A stretch of 64,000 bases of DNA from Viscum album (lineage: Eukaryota; Streptophyta; Magnoliopsida; Santalales; Viscaceae): contig OY728143.1 in assembly GCA_963277665.1 (NCBI GenBank), positions 231,499,591 through 231,563,590 of the forward strand, written 5' to 3'. The notes under the pieces are model-generated. The model was given only the letters and a program-made list of their open reading frames with translations. It was not told the DNA's origin and searched no databases. Below are positions 1 through 11,990 of the stretch, piece after piece (positions within the stretch are counted from its first letter, which is position 1; every line of letters starts with the position of its first letter). The position numbers and the translations under genes were made by a program.

Positions 1-247
1 ATTTCATTTAAAATAATTATTAATCCTTTGTGTATTTATATTTTCTAGTACTATAATGATTGTAAAAATGGCCCATATTCACAAGATGATATATATTTGA
101 TTTGAAACGAATGAGAAACAAACCTGACAGACGAATGTACACAAATAGTATTAAGATGTGACTTCCATATAAGTAGTGTGTTTCTTCATATTTATGTTTA
201 ATTTAATTTTTTATCATTACTCATATAATAATTGTTTTCTTATACAG

Positions 248-546
248 GTGGATTCCTTTTTTCAAGTTGGGATGGTTTGTTTGAAGATGCTTATGCTCGT
301 AAGGGATATGACTTAAATGATACAACTCATAATTCAATGATAATTTAATGTTTTTTAATATACTAGGTTTTTTTAATAATATAATCTATTATCTACTACA
401 TTAACATAATCTAAATTAAATTTCTGACTACTAATGCAGATAATGTCTTCCACAGACTTCTTCTCCCTCAAATCATTGTCACCTTTATTGTGTCCACATT
501 TATCACATTACTTCAATGGAAGTGGATGAAACATGAAGGAAAGTGA
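248..546 (+). CDS. Possible last two exons of an unrecognised membrane protein gene
   Basis: A pyrimidine-rich acceptor ending TTATACAG precedes an open 51-bp exon (248-298, reading GFLFSSWDGLFEDAYA), then a GTAAGG donor, a 141-bp intron (299-439) ending CTAATGCAG, and a last exon (440-546) ending in TGA. The join is in frame (phase 1), and the upstream acceptor is phase 1 too. The second exon has a hydrophobic stretch (IIVTFIVSTFITLL) followed by a basic tail (WKWMKHEGK), which suits a C-terminal membrane anchor. I do not recognise the family. Earlier exons would lie left of the window. It could instead be chance, since only about 50 residues are visible, but the matched splice sites and phase make a real gene end plausible. 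Confidence 0.4.
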
Positions 547-579
547 TAAATTTTTACATTTTAGTGTTTCTAGTTTGAT

Positions 580-3500
580 AAAGTGTCTCCTTTTTATTTA
601 AAATTGATATTAATTTTAGTAAAAAGAATAAATGACATACTAAAAACTATGTAAATGTATTCAGATTGTTTTGATAATTTATGAAATTGACCCTTGAGAC
701 ATTTCTGATGTGTGGGAGTCAATTGAACCTCAATGTGATGCACCGTGTGGCTGGTATGACTCCAAGTGTGTCTTTTTATTTAAAATTGACATTGATTTAT
801 GTAAAATAAGAAGTGAAATACTGAAAACTGATAAAAACATTATATATTTTTTGATACTTTAGGAATAAAAATCCATGGGTCATTTTTGATGTGTTGGAAT
901 CAATCACACCTCAATCTGATGCATAGTGTGACAGGTTTGACTAAAAGTTTCTTCTTTCAGTTTAAAATTGAAATTTTAGTTCAAATTGTGCCACTCACTG
1001 AAAACCAAGAAAATGCACTCAAATTGTCTTGATAATTTTGTAAAATTATTCATAAGTCATTTGTGACATGTATGAAGTAGCCTCATGTAAAACTGATGCA
1101 TGATGGGACCGATATGACTGTAAATTCCTATTTCAAATTTGAAATGACATTTTAGTAAAAAAAACTAGCATAATGAAAACTGAGAAAACAAATTAATATT
1201 GTTTTGATACTTTATAAAATGATATATATATCATTTTTGATATATAGGAATCAACCAAATCTTAATATGATGCACGATGTGGCTGGTATTACTCACAGTG
1301 TCTCGTTTTTATTTAAAATTGAAATTAATTTCAGTAAAATGAATAAGTGACATACTAAAAACTGGTCAAACACATTTGTATTATTATGATAATTTTTTAA
1401 AATGATCCATGAGTCATTTTTGATGTGTACGATTCAATATAACCTCAATACGATGCATGGTGTGACCGGTATGACTTCTAGCATGTCTTTTCATAATAAT
1501 TGACATTTATTTGAGTAAGAAGAATAAGTTACATACTAAAAATAGATTAAACTAATTTGGATTATTTTAATACATTATTAAAACCATCCATGAGTCATTT
1601 TTGACATGGATGAATCAACCACAACTCAATCTGACACATGGTGTGATCAGTATGACTAAAAGTGTTCGTTATCTGTTAAAAATTATCATTTTAGTTCAAA
1701 ACGTGTCACTTACTGAAATCCAAGAAATATCACTATGATTGTCTTGGTAATTTAGGATAGTGATTCATATGTCATTTTTTTAATTGTATGGAGTATTATC
1801 ACATCAAAACAATGCACGATGCGACAATATGACTCAAAATGTGTGTTTCCAGTTTAAAATGACATTTTAGTAAAAAAACCCAATTGGATACTAAAAATCA
1901 ATAAAACACATTCATATTGTTTTTATACATTATAAAAATGATCTATAAGTAATTTATGACATGTAGGAATCAACCAAACCTCAATATAATGCACGGTGTG
2001 CCCGGTATAACTCAAAGTGTCACTTTCTAATTAAAAATTGACATTAATTTTAGAAAAAATAACAAGTGACATAATGAAAACTGATAAAACACATATTTAT
2101 TGTTTTTAAAATTTTTAAAAACAATACATGAGTCATTTTTGACATATATTTGTTAACTAAATCTCAATATGATGCACGGTGTGACCGGTATAACTCCAAA
2201 TGTCTTGTTTTTTTATTAAAAATTGACATTAATTTAAGTAAAAAGAACAAGTGACATGCTAAAAACAGATCAACCACTTTGATGTTTATTTATATTTTAA
2301 TAAAACTATCCATAATTTTTCTTTTGAGGTTTATGAATGAAAAACACCTCAATCTGATGCAAGGCGTGACCAGTATCCCTAAAATTGTCCATTATCAGTT
2401 TAAAGTTGACATTTCAGTTTAAAACGTTTCACCCACTAAAAACTAAGAAACACATGATCTGGTTGTCTTTATATTTTACCATAGAGATTAATAATTCATT
2501 TGTGATGTGTATGAAGCTGTATCATGTCAAACTGACACGTGATACGACCAGTATGGCTCAAAATGTGTGTTTCCAGTTTGAAATCACATTTTAGTAAAAA
2601 AAAACACAACTGGCATACTGAAAACTGAGAAAACATATTCCGATTGATTTAATAATTTAGTAAACTGATATATATGTCATTTTTGATTTGTAGGAATTAG
2701 ACCTACCTCTATATGATGCATGGTGTGGCAGGAATAACAAAATGTGTCTCCTTTTTTATTTAAAATTACATTAATTTTAGTAAAAATAACTTGTGACTTA
2801 CTAAAAACTAATAAAACACTTTCAAATTATTTTGAAAATTTAATAAAATGATCCATTGTTAATTTTTGATGTGATGGAGTCAACCTCACCCAAATACGAT
2901 GCACAGTGTGTCTTGTATGACTCAATGTTTCTCTTTTTTATTTAAAATTGACATTAGTTTAAGAAAAAAAGAAAACGTTACATACTGAAAACCAAGAAAA
3001 CACATTTGGACAGTCTTTATGCTTTAGTAATATTATCCATGAGTAATTTTTGATGTGTAGGAAACATACCAAACTCATCTAATACACGGTGATATCTAAA
3101 TGACTAAAAGTGCCTGTTATCATTTTACAATTGACATTTTAGTTCAAAATGCGTCAGTCACCAAAACCCAGAAAACACAATCCAATTGACTTGTTAATTT
3201 ATGATAGTGATTCACAAGTTATTTGTGAAATTTATGAAGTAGTCTCACAAAAAACGGATGCACTATTTGAATGGTATGACTCAATATCTCTATCTCTAGT
3301 TTAAAATGACATTTCAGAAAAAAAAACACAACTGGAATACTAAAAACTAAGAAAACAAATTTTAATTATTTTGATACCTTAGGAAAAAGATCCATATGTA
3401 ATTTGTGACACATAGAAATCATATGCACCTCAATATGACACATGGTGTGACCGATAGAACTCCAAATGTGTCATTATTTAAAATTGACATTAATTTTTTC

Positions 3501-3665
3501 AAATGAAAAAGTGACATAATCAAAACTGATAAAACACATTCAGAATGTTTTGATATTTTATGAAAATGATCCATAACTCATTTGTGACATTTAATAATCA
3601 CTCCACCTCAATATGAGGCACTATGTGGCCAGTATAACTCCAAATGTGTCTTTATTATTAAAAAT
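580..3665. repeat. Tandem array of ~180-bp units with four-unit higher-order structure
   Basis: A marker resembling GATGCACGGTGTGACCGGTA recurs near 737, 919, 1094, 1269, 1452, 1632, 1811, 1988, 2170, 2356, 2534, 2717, 2898, 3081, 3257, 3437 and 3614. That is 17 units of about 175-186 bp. Units are diverged, but one subtype (TTTTAGTTCAAAA.. then GTGATTCATA..) returns near 975, 1690, 2410 and 3135, and the subtype after it (TTTTAGTAAAAAAA) near 1150, 1868, 2590 and 3310. Hence the array is a four-unit, about 720-bp higher-order repeat present about four times. No reading frame runs through it. The unit length suits a nucleosome-sized satellite. Confidence 0.9.
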
Positions 3666-3684
3666 ATTCATTTTATTAATGTAT

Positions 3685-3800
3685 TATTTCATATTAATGT
3701 TTAATTTATTTATTTATAGTATTACTAACATAATAATTCTTTTCTTATATAGGTGTAATATTTTTCTTGGGTTGATATGAATTTTTTGGAACTAATTCCA
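3685..3800 (+). repeat. Diverged copy of the intron/exon junction seen at 185-290
   Basis: The stretch TTTAATTTATTTATTTATAG..ACATAATAATTCTTTTCTTATATAG followed by GTGTAATATTTTTCTTGGG matches, with substitutions, the sequence at 188-285 that ends in TTATACAG and GTGGATTCC. The array therefore lies between two copies of the same junction. The right copy has lost the reading frame. Confidence 0.6.
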
Positions 3801-4034
3801 CTGGGAGAAATTTTTGATAGGGGGTCATGAGTGTCAAAACATGAAACATTCATGTTTTTAAATGTATATTGGTTAATTCTAAATGTAATTATATAAAACA
3901 TTTTTTGAAATGTATATAGTAGGGTGTTTAGTATATGAAATGGGAGAAACTTTCTGTATCCACGATGTTAATTAAAAGTATATAGAATTTTTTGAAATTA
4001 TTGGTTTTTTCTTGGTGTGTTTTTATATTAACAT

Positions 4035-4168
4035 CACATTGTAGGAAGCTCTTCCTTTATCAGTGGTGATAAAGGGGACCCCCTTTTTTAGAACTATGAT
4101 TAATAGTGCCTTTTTAAAACTGTTAAAATCCATTTTGTGTGTTGTTAAAAGGAATATGTGTAGTAGTG
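4035..4168. mobile_element. CACTA-type terminus or tiny remnant
   Basis: The right end reads GTGTAGTAGTG (reverse complement CACTACTACAC), a CACTA terminus. The interior holds TTTATCAGTGGTGATAAAGG and AATAGTGCCTTTTTAAAACTG, the same subterminal words as in the CACTA element at 47015-48680. A weak left end (CACATTGTAGGAAG) starts at 4035, but no matching 3-bp target duplication is seen, so the left boundary is uncertain. Confidence 0.5.
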
Positions 4169-4364
4169 GGTATTAAGACCATATTTGAATCTAAATCATA
4201 CTTAATCAGAAAACATGGGAAATTAAATATTCTTAAAAACGATGGATTTTAATTAATCCCAAGTCATTTTTTTCCAATTAACCTTAACCAGCTCAATACT
4301 ATTACATTGGGAGCTGGGGGAAAAGCGATCCTTATGACCGATAAATGTATAACAAATTATCGAG

Positions 4365-5265
4365 GAATGATTAAATAATTATTCTATAATGATGAAGTCA
4401 TGATTAAATAATGAATAACAATACATTAAATTTAGATTAAAAAATGATTAGATGATGATTAAATTAGGATTAATATTTGATTAACATAAGATTAACATAT
4501 GATCAATTATTTGTTAACTAAAAATTATATATTGAAGAACTAATGATGAACTAATGGTGAACTAATAATTATCTAATAATTTAATATTATGTAGTAAATA
4601 ATTAACAATTAAGTAACTACTATATAACTATTAACAAATGAATTATTAATTAATGGTTAAATAATCATTTGAAATCAATTAATGAATTATTATGTAATAA
4701 TTAAATATTGATTATGTTATGATTATGTAGTGATTAACTAATGAATAACTAATGACTAACAAAGTATTTAATAATTATTAGACACCGATTAACATAGGAT
4801 TCAGAGAGGATTAACTTAGGATCAAATAATTAATAACTAATGATAATATAATGATAAACTAATAATTAATAAATAATTGAAAAGTAAACAAGAAATAATT
4901 AATTAATAATTAACTACTAAGTAACAATTAAATAATTAATGAATAAATAATGGTTAAGGAATGCTTAATGAGTGATTAACAAATGATTTAAAAATGATTA
5001 ATGATTGATTGAAAAAGGCTTATATAATATTTATGTAGTTATTAACATTGAATTAACTAAGGATTAACAAATTATTAAATAATGATTAATTTATGATTAA
5101 CATAGGATCAAGTAATGATTAACATTGATTGACTAATAATAAACTATTGATTTGGTAATGATTAACTAATAATTAACCATAAAGTAGCTAATAATTAAAT
5201 ATTTATCAACAACACCATAAATGTTAATTAATAAATTATAAATGGATAGTTAAAAATGATTAATG
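4365..5265. repeat. Degenerate ATTAA-rich low-complexity block
   Basis: About 900 bp consist almost only of variants of TGATTAACTAA, TAATGATTAA and AATAATTAAC, spaced irregularly at about 8-12 bp. There is no reading frame. It resembles a decayed minisatellite, though matrix-attachment-like AT DNA is another possibility. Confidence 0.6.
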
Positions 5266-5271
5266 AATGGT

Positions 5272-5800
5272 GTGTGGTTATTTGAACAATTAAATCCTAG
5301 TCTGGATGCTACATATGGATATACCCTTGGAATAGTTTCTTCTATGGGTATTATCCTCAAAAAATGGGAAGATTAGGTATTTACTAAATCCTCACTTGGT
5401 GCACAAAAAACAGTCCATACTACACACATGGTTTGAAACTCCTTGGGTATTTTCATTAGATGATTCACAATATCATTAATTAATATCATTATATTCCTTA
5501 ATGAATATTATAATTTTGACTATGAAACATTAGTGATATCATTTTGGTTAAAATATAACATTTTAATATTTTATTAAAGCAATGATTATGTGGCTATCAG
5601 AGTAATTAAATCCCATTCTAGATATTATACGTGGATATAGGCTATAACATAATTCTCCATATAGGTAATATCCTAAAAATGGGAAATTGCGTATTAACTC
5701 AATTGTCATCTAGTGTATGAAAAATTATCCTAACAGTAAACCTGTTTTGAAACTCAAGGGGGGTCTATAGAAGATGATTCACATTCTATTTTTAAATTAT
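5272..5800. repeat. Two-copy direct repeat of ~200 bp, spaced ~310 bp
   Basis: Copy 1 (about 5275-5470) and copy 2 (about 5590-5780) share, in the same order, GTGGTTATTTGA / GTGGCTATCAGA, AATTAAATCC, TATGGATATA / GTGGATATAG, GGTATTATCCTCAAAAAATGGGA / GGTAATATCCTAAAAATGGGA, GTTTGAAACTC and AGATGATTCACA. They are diverged. No coding content is evident. Confidence 0.65.
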
Positions 5801-8040
5801 TTAACTTCTAATTATATAGTTATACTATGATTTTTAGCATCATTATTTCATAGTTAACACAACATGTTTATTCATCATTGTAAATATTATTTATGATATT
5901 TGAATGAGGACTAGATAGCTTTTTTCGAATAAACAACCATGTATTCCTATGTCTACTGTAATGTATAACTTATTTTAACCAATCAAGGACCTTCATATTG
6001 AACAAAACCAAGATGGATGATTAGGATAACTAATTGTTTTACCCTAACAGAACCTTAGTAAATAATGTATTGTTGATTAAATCTGAGATTTGATTACGAT
6101 ATGAAATATATTATCTATAAACATCAGTTATTTTAGGATAGTCTATAGAGTCAGGATTATCCATTGGATGATGTTGTGGATTGATCATAAGAAACACCAT
6201 TATTTAACTAATGGTTTGATATTACATTTATGGTGTTATATGTGATGGTCTATACTATCCAACATTAGCTACTATCATACATTGACAGAGGCATTCAAGA
6301 GTTATCAGAGATAGTATATCCCATGAATATGTGATGCGTCCTTATCATGTAGAAGAATAAAACCCAACTGATCAGCTGAATATGCATTAAGTGAATTTTG
6401 ATGATATAAAAGTTTAAAACGATGCAACAGAATGAGAAAAAAATTATGTTGATGGGGAATATAGTGATGTTAGGTAAAAAGTAACTAGAAATTTAATATT
6501 TCTACATCACGCCTAACACAAAATATAGCATCCCGCCTTTTTATTACCTAACATTTCATTACATTTTACAAACAAAGGATCTTTAATGTCTAGTGTCTTG
6601 GAAATTAGGAACCTAGAACATGAGAAAAACATAAAACATTCTTCTAAACCACTTTTAAGGCTTCATCATAGGTTGATACTATGAACATTTACTGCATCTC
6701 ATATCCTGGAGACAAACATCAAAGGAAAGGGTGAGCAGAAGGCCCAGTAAGGGTAAACAAGGTAGTCAATGTATTTGTGATATCAATAAGAAATTGAATA
6801 AAAACATGAAGACACGAGCAATGGAAGAATAGACATATTACAAAGAAAAGAACGTGGAACATAACTTGAATATGTGGCTACAACATTTCACTTAGACATT
6901 CATGAACATATCACTAAGGTTCATCCCTAAGGTGTCAAATAAATTACCAAAGTTATTCACCAAGGGATAGTAAAACTTGTAATATATAGAAATTTATTCA
7001 TTACCCAATGAATTGGAGTGCTATCAGAGCGTACCCTTAATATGTCTTTAATTTCATGTGAGCCACATATATCATAATCAAACATTTCATAAATAACCCC
7101 AATGGAATCAAGAAATGGGTTTCATGTCAAAATCGTGACGTTTAAAAAGAGCTTAAAAATAAGATCATTATGTGATTTATAACCCATGGAAAAGGAGTAA
7201 GGGTTATATTTATGTAAATTACAGAATAAAATATATCATATTTATATATTTATGAACACTAATGGAAACGAAAAAAGTCTGGTTATTCACATAAATAAAC
7301 AAAAGAATTTCTTGAGAGAAATAGATAGAAATTTTGAGAGGACATTTCTGCAGCATAACGGCTATATAACATGGTTTTAGAAAACATTGAAAAGAGAGGG
7401 GAAAAGGTTCAGAAACTCATAAATAAATATTAATACGGTATGTGTACTTAATAAGATCATGGTTTTGATATTTTAATGACATACCACATAAAAAGGAAAC
7501 ATGAAAGAAGAGAGAAGATGCAATTTCTTTTACGAAAAAATCAGCAGCCTAACGACATCACATATAAATTTATAAAATAAATTGATGAGAGCGGAAAGGG
7601 TATATAAACAATTAGAAATAAAATGGAAATAAAAGAAAACATATAAGAACATACCCTCAACATAAATATATTGAAATTAGAAGACACAACATAAAGGAAG
7701 TCGTGATTAAAAGAGGAGGGTGAAAGAATCCATTAACTTGAAGAGTAACTTCAAAATCATGATGGTCGGGACCTTGGGGGGATTGAGGGAACCTTGGAAT
7801 CACTCCTTGGGAGGTAAAGGGACCATAACTTTGTTTGGGAGGATTTTTAAATGAAATTAATGAGTTAATGAGTTAGTTTTTATAGGATAAGTGAGGGGAG
7901 AAAGCATTATTTTCCAAGGGACACCTCATCGGTGGTATTGGCAAAAACATGGGCTTGCCCATGGTATTTTTCCATGGTATTGGCCACTGGGTACACCTCA
8001 TAACTTATCTTACTATTCATAAGTATACTAGAATTATTTT
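5800..8040. other. AT-rich DNA without recognisable genes
   Basis: I see no supported reading frame. Two structures stand out. GATGTTAGGTAAAAAG (about 6469-6484) faces CTTTTTATTACCTAACAT (about 6537-6554) as an imperfect inverted repeat. A short perfect hairpin, CATGGGC-TT-GCCCATG, lies at 7948-7963. The 6460-6560 stretch, read on the minus strand, looks like the edge of an old retroelement, but I cannot place it. Confidence 0.5.
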
Positions 8041-8094
8041 ATAATTATTATATCCTTTATGATGTCATTAAACACCCAAAACTGAAAAACTGTA

Positions 8095-8395
8095 TTTTCA
8101 CCATTCACCCCAAATTCAACTTTCATAGAAAAATCCCAAAAAATCACATTAACCAAATATCGATGCTTTGATGTCAAAAATTAACTCCATTTTATGTAAA
8201 TAATTTTCTAAATATTTCTAATTTAATTTTTCAATAAAAACACTATTCACTGAAAATTCACCTGTTTTAGAGAAATCCCCAAAATTCACCTTAACCAAAT
8301 ATCGATGCTCTGATTTCAAAAATTAACACTATTTTATGAAAATAATTTTATCAATATTTATAATTTTAATTTTAAATAAAAAAACTATTCACCTA
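8095..8395. repeat. Two tandem copies of a ~142-bp unit
   Basis: The unit, marked by TTAACCAAATATCGATGCT and CAAAAATTAACxCxATTTTATG, occurs with CGATG at 8161 and again at 8303. Both copies end in a run containing CACTATTCAC or AACTATTCACC. It may be part of an old LTR. No coding potential. Confidence 0.7.
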
Positions 8396-8824
8396 AAAAA
8401 CTAATACTTAACCAACAATTTTTAAAACAGTTATTTACCTATTTTATTGAATCACATTACTTAATCAAGGTCACTAAATTATATTAGTACTTTCTTAAGT
8501 GAGTTTACTTAATCCATTTGATAACAATACTAATCATAAGTGTAAAATAACTATTCATAATTTACTATTCATCAGAAATTATTTTCATCTTATTTGACTA
8601 TAAATTTCTTACTGAACATAGCTCAAGAATACCATTTTTTGAAAATCATTAGACATTGTTAATTATTTAAGGTTAACATAAGTAGTTTTAAAATATACTT
8701 TTTCTAAAACTCATTAATAATATAAATACTATATTTATCCGAACATTTGAAAATTCACAAACTTTTCCAAATGAAGGAATCTCAATTTTTATTTAAATCA
8801 AAGGATTACACAAGGGAGTTACGG

Positions 8825-9105
8825 TCTCGTTACATAATCCATTATAACAGCAGCATAGGATCTAAGAGTAAGGTGTGATATGGTGATAGAATCGTGGGGC
8901 GAATCGGCTAACATTGCCGGAGTGGTGATTTCTAACAGCTTGAACTTCTCGCGAAGGTGATTCCATTCGAACATCACACAATGAAGATCAGCTTAGGATT
9001 GGTCCAGAGCAAAACCCAAAGGTGCATCCTCCTTCTCGAGTTCCGTCAGATGGGCTTCGATTGGCCCGAGACTACTGGACGGGGCCATCAAATCTTCTGT
9101 CTATA
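8825..9105 (-). pseudogene. Broken reading frame, probably retroelement-derived
   Basis: On the minus strand one frame stays open for about 90 codons with a single internal stop. It includes the segments LGPIEAHLTELEKEDAPLG, FEWNHLREKFKLLEI and SITISHLTLRSYAAVIMDYV. The G+C content is clearly above the flanks, as expected for former coding sequence. The mix of charged and heptad-like residues suggests a coiled-coil segment, as in some gag leader proteins, but I do not recognise the family. It lies next to repeats that resemble LTR material, so a decayed minus-strand retroelement is the simplest reading. Confidence 0.4.
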
Positions 9106-9109
9106 TTAA

Positions 9110-9857
9110 TTAATCAATATAACATGTATTTATAGACAATAATCACAAAATTTAGTTTCCAAATGTTATATTGACCAATAGTCATATAATAGTCGAAACC
9201 CAACAGAATTATTTTAATTATACTCATTTTTTAAATGAAATAGTTTTTTTGAGTATAAAATAAAATAACGCACAATGTTAGGAATCAAAATTTATTCAAA
9301 ATATTGAGTCGTTACACAAATAAACCATCCACTACATTTATCATCATGAATAGAAGTTATGTCACATTTTCCAAAATTATTCTATAATATTATCACACCT
9401 ACAACTGAGTCTCATGTTGTTATAGATGTCATATATGGCCAAATGAAAATAAATTATATATTGGAAGATAAATTCTGAGAAATTATTCCATGAAAAAAAT
9501 ACTAAAATGATTTCATATTAAGAAAAACTGTAGAAATTAGTTGATGAATCGAACTTGAGAAAATAAATTATATAATGTGAGAAATATACAGATGATTGTA
9601 GATTTCACATGATGAAGAATTATAAAATTTCTCTCATAGGTTGGATAATTTAGAATATTTAGTCATCTCATACTTTCATGCATCCAAGCTTGAAATAAAA
9701 TCATACATTTTTGTATATTTAATTTATAAATTTTTTTATTATTTGGATGATTATGTTCATCCAAGATATGGGTAGCCCTTATATACGAGAGGATAAAATA
9801 AACCTATGGTAAAATATTTTACTATGGAAAGGCATGGATGGAGAAATATATAGTAAT
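9110..9857. other. AT-rich flank, nothing recognised
   Basis: No gene, repeat or terminal structure could be supported between the broken frame and the start of homology to the Tat-element LTR. Confidence 0.5.
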
Positions 9858-10329
9858 TTTCAAGGTTTACAATGAATTTGATGACTATATTTCTTCTAGA
9901 AATGGGGATGACCTTGTTTGTTTAATGTTCAATCATTCCAATCAGTTTCTAACAGGTTTATTCATAGAACCAGAATCATCCAATGATTCGATATCCATTT
10001 GCACCTACATTCCAAAGGTAGGTGCCTATTAGTTGTGAACTGATGAGACTTCAGAATTTGCATTGGCCAAGAGGATGGGAGGGTAGACTCATCACAACAT
10101 TTTTGTGGGGAATTATTGACTACTCCGGGACTGTCTTATAAATTTGAGTTATGTTCGTGAATCCTTATTAATTTATCAAGCATGAAAATGAGTTTTTCCA
10201 TTAGTCATTGCAATCAATGATTGATATGTAGGGGATTTAGAGAATATTTTATATGTAATTGAGGCTTTTCATCAATAGAGAATCATCCATATGAATTAGT
10301 TATTCTTAGTCAATGGTATCCTTCAACAC

Positions 10330-11041
10330 CGACTGAAAATTAATTTTTATTTCCAAACACTTTTAGGAAAATTGAGAACCGAACATCCATTAACACCGAC
10401 CGAAATACGACTTGAAACAACATAAAAGGGCATATGTCGGACAACCAAAAAACAACCATAACACCACAAGACTACATAACATAATACCCGTAATCATATC
10501 TACATCCCACACAAGACTCCCCTTCGGCCGTAGACGTATCTGATTCCCACTCTGAGGCCGATTTATATCACCTAAAGTAGTAGTTACTTTGGTCAAAGCT
10601 CCTCTTCTGGTCCAGTAAACGCTGCACTGGGCAAGGCTGTTTGATCCAGATGTCTTTTTTGAAGGCAAGAATCACACCTTTGTCCTACTTAATGGAAGAT
10701 CTAGTACACATCAATCATGAAAGGTATGATTAGTCCTTCCATGTTCATCTTCTTGGTGTAGAAGAAATGGGTATTGTGCACTCAATCATCCTATCAGTCC
10801 CATTCTGGATAATGTCACTGAATAACAGTATAACTGGGCCATTGAAATTTTCGTTATTACCCCTAGAAATATTTTTTCCTATTTTTCTTCAGAGTAATAC
10901 CCTTGAAACCTGAAGAGTTCCCCCTCCTAATCATAGGTGTGTTCATATCAGTCGGGGAAGACATTCAACCGCTGCCGCATCCTCCTCTCCAGCTTTAGGG
11001 CCATCTTTGTGACCCATCCTGACTAAAATGTTCCCTTCAAC
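10330..11041. mobile_element. Unidentified ~700-bp insertion in the 3' LTR with 10-bp direct repeats
   Basis: This segment is missing from the right LTR, where the site reads CCTTAAATAC. In the left LTR it is bracketed by exact direct repeats CCTTCAACAC at 10320-10329 and 11032-11041. A 10-bp duplication suits a Mutator-like element or a LINE-type insertion, but I see neither terminal inverted repeats nor a poly(A) tail. A 92-residue minus-strand reading frame (10390-10668) with a hydrophobic stretch (ITGIMLCSLVVLWLFFG) lies inside. I do not recognise it, and it may be a captured fragment or chance. Confidence 0.5.
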
Positions 11042-11454
11042 ACAGGCCCCCTCACTAGGGCACTTGAAGTTTATTGTCATTCAGAAAGACATGGATTATT
11101 TTAGAGTTGGGATCGTACCCACAAATGGGCTACCAATGTATCCTTCTTAGAAAGGAATCAGAACCCACGTAGTTCAAGTGAAGAAGTATGAGGTTTATGC
11201 ATGATTAATTACCCAACGAGGGGTGTCATAATTAATTTTACACTCTAATACCAGGTGAGCCATGCTCGATGTGAGAAACAAGAGGTATCAGTAAAACGTA
11301 AATATTGTGCCACAAAATATGCATTCATAGGAAATGATGTGGGGCTTAAATATGTATGACTACCCAGATAGATGATGATCGGGACTTACATCAGGGAAGA
11401 AGCCTAGGAATAGGGTCAATAAAGGTATATGTGCCTTATGGATATTTGGATACT

Positions 11455-11990
11455 TAACTTTGGACTTACTCTTGAGAAGGATTCCCAAATTAGAGGGGAT
11501 TTATGATTGGGTTTTATTCCTGAAAAGGAAGCCCAAATAAAAAGAAATTAAGACTGGGGATTACTCATAAGCAGGATGGCCAAATTAAGGAACATGGGGC
11601 TTACTCTTAAGAAGGATTCCCAAATTAAGAAACTTGGGGATTACTCATAAGGAGGATGCCCATATTAAGGAACTTGTGGATTACTCCTAAGGAGGATTCC
11701 CATATTAGGTAACTTGGGGATTACTCCTAAGGAGGATACCCATATTAAGGGGATTTGTAATCTGGGGATTACTCATGAAAAGGAGGACTAGGTGAAGAAA
11801 ATTTATGACTGGGTCTTACTCCTGAAAAGGATGCTGAGGTTAATTGAATTTATTACAAGGGATTACTCCTGAAAAGGAGGAACGAGTTAAGAGAATTTAT
11901 GAATGGGGCTTACTCCGAAAAAAACGACACAGGTTAAGGGGACATGAGACTTGGGGCTTACTCTTGAAATGGAGACCCAAATAAAAAGAA
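11455..11990. repeat. ~40-bp minisatellite in the 3' LTR
   Basis: About 12 units of 38-48 bp carry the core GGGGATTACTCCTAAGGAGG followed by ATGCCCATATTAAGGAACTT. Later units shift to CCTGAAAAGGAGGxCxAGGTTAAG. The same array, with slightly different unit composition, is in the other LTR at 32830-33400, so it predates insertion. Confidence 0.85.

Noticed and set aside
1..3760. The tandem array as a CRISPR array
   Set aside because: Units are about 180 bp, diverged and contiguous, with no short identical repeats separated by unique spacers.
9838..10032. A 64-codon plus-strand frame (starts MEKYIVIFKVYNEFDD)
   Set aside because: Its DNA is part of the LTR, and the equivalent region of the other LTR (near 30780-30930) does not keep the frame.
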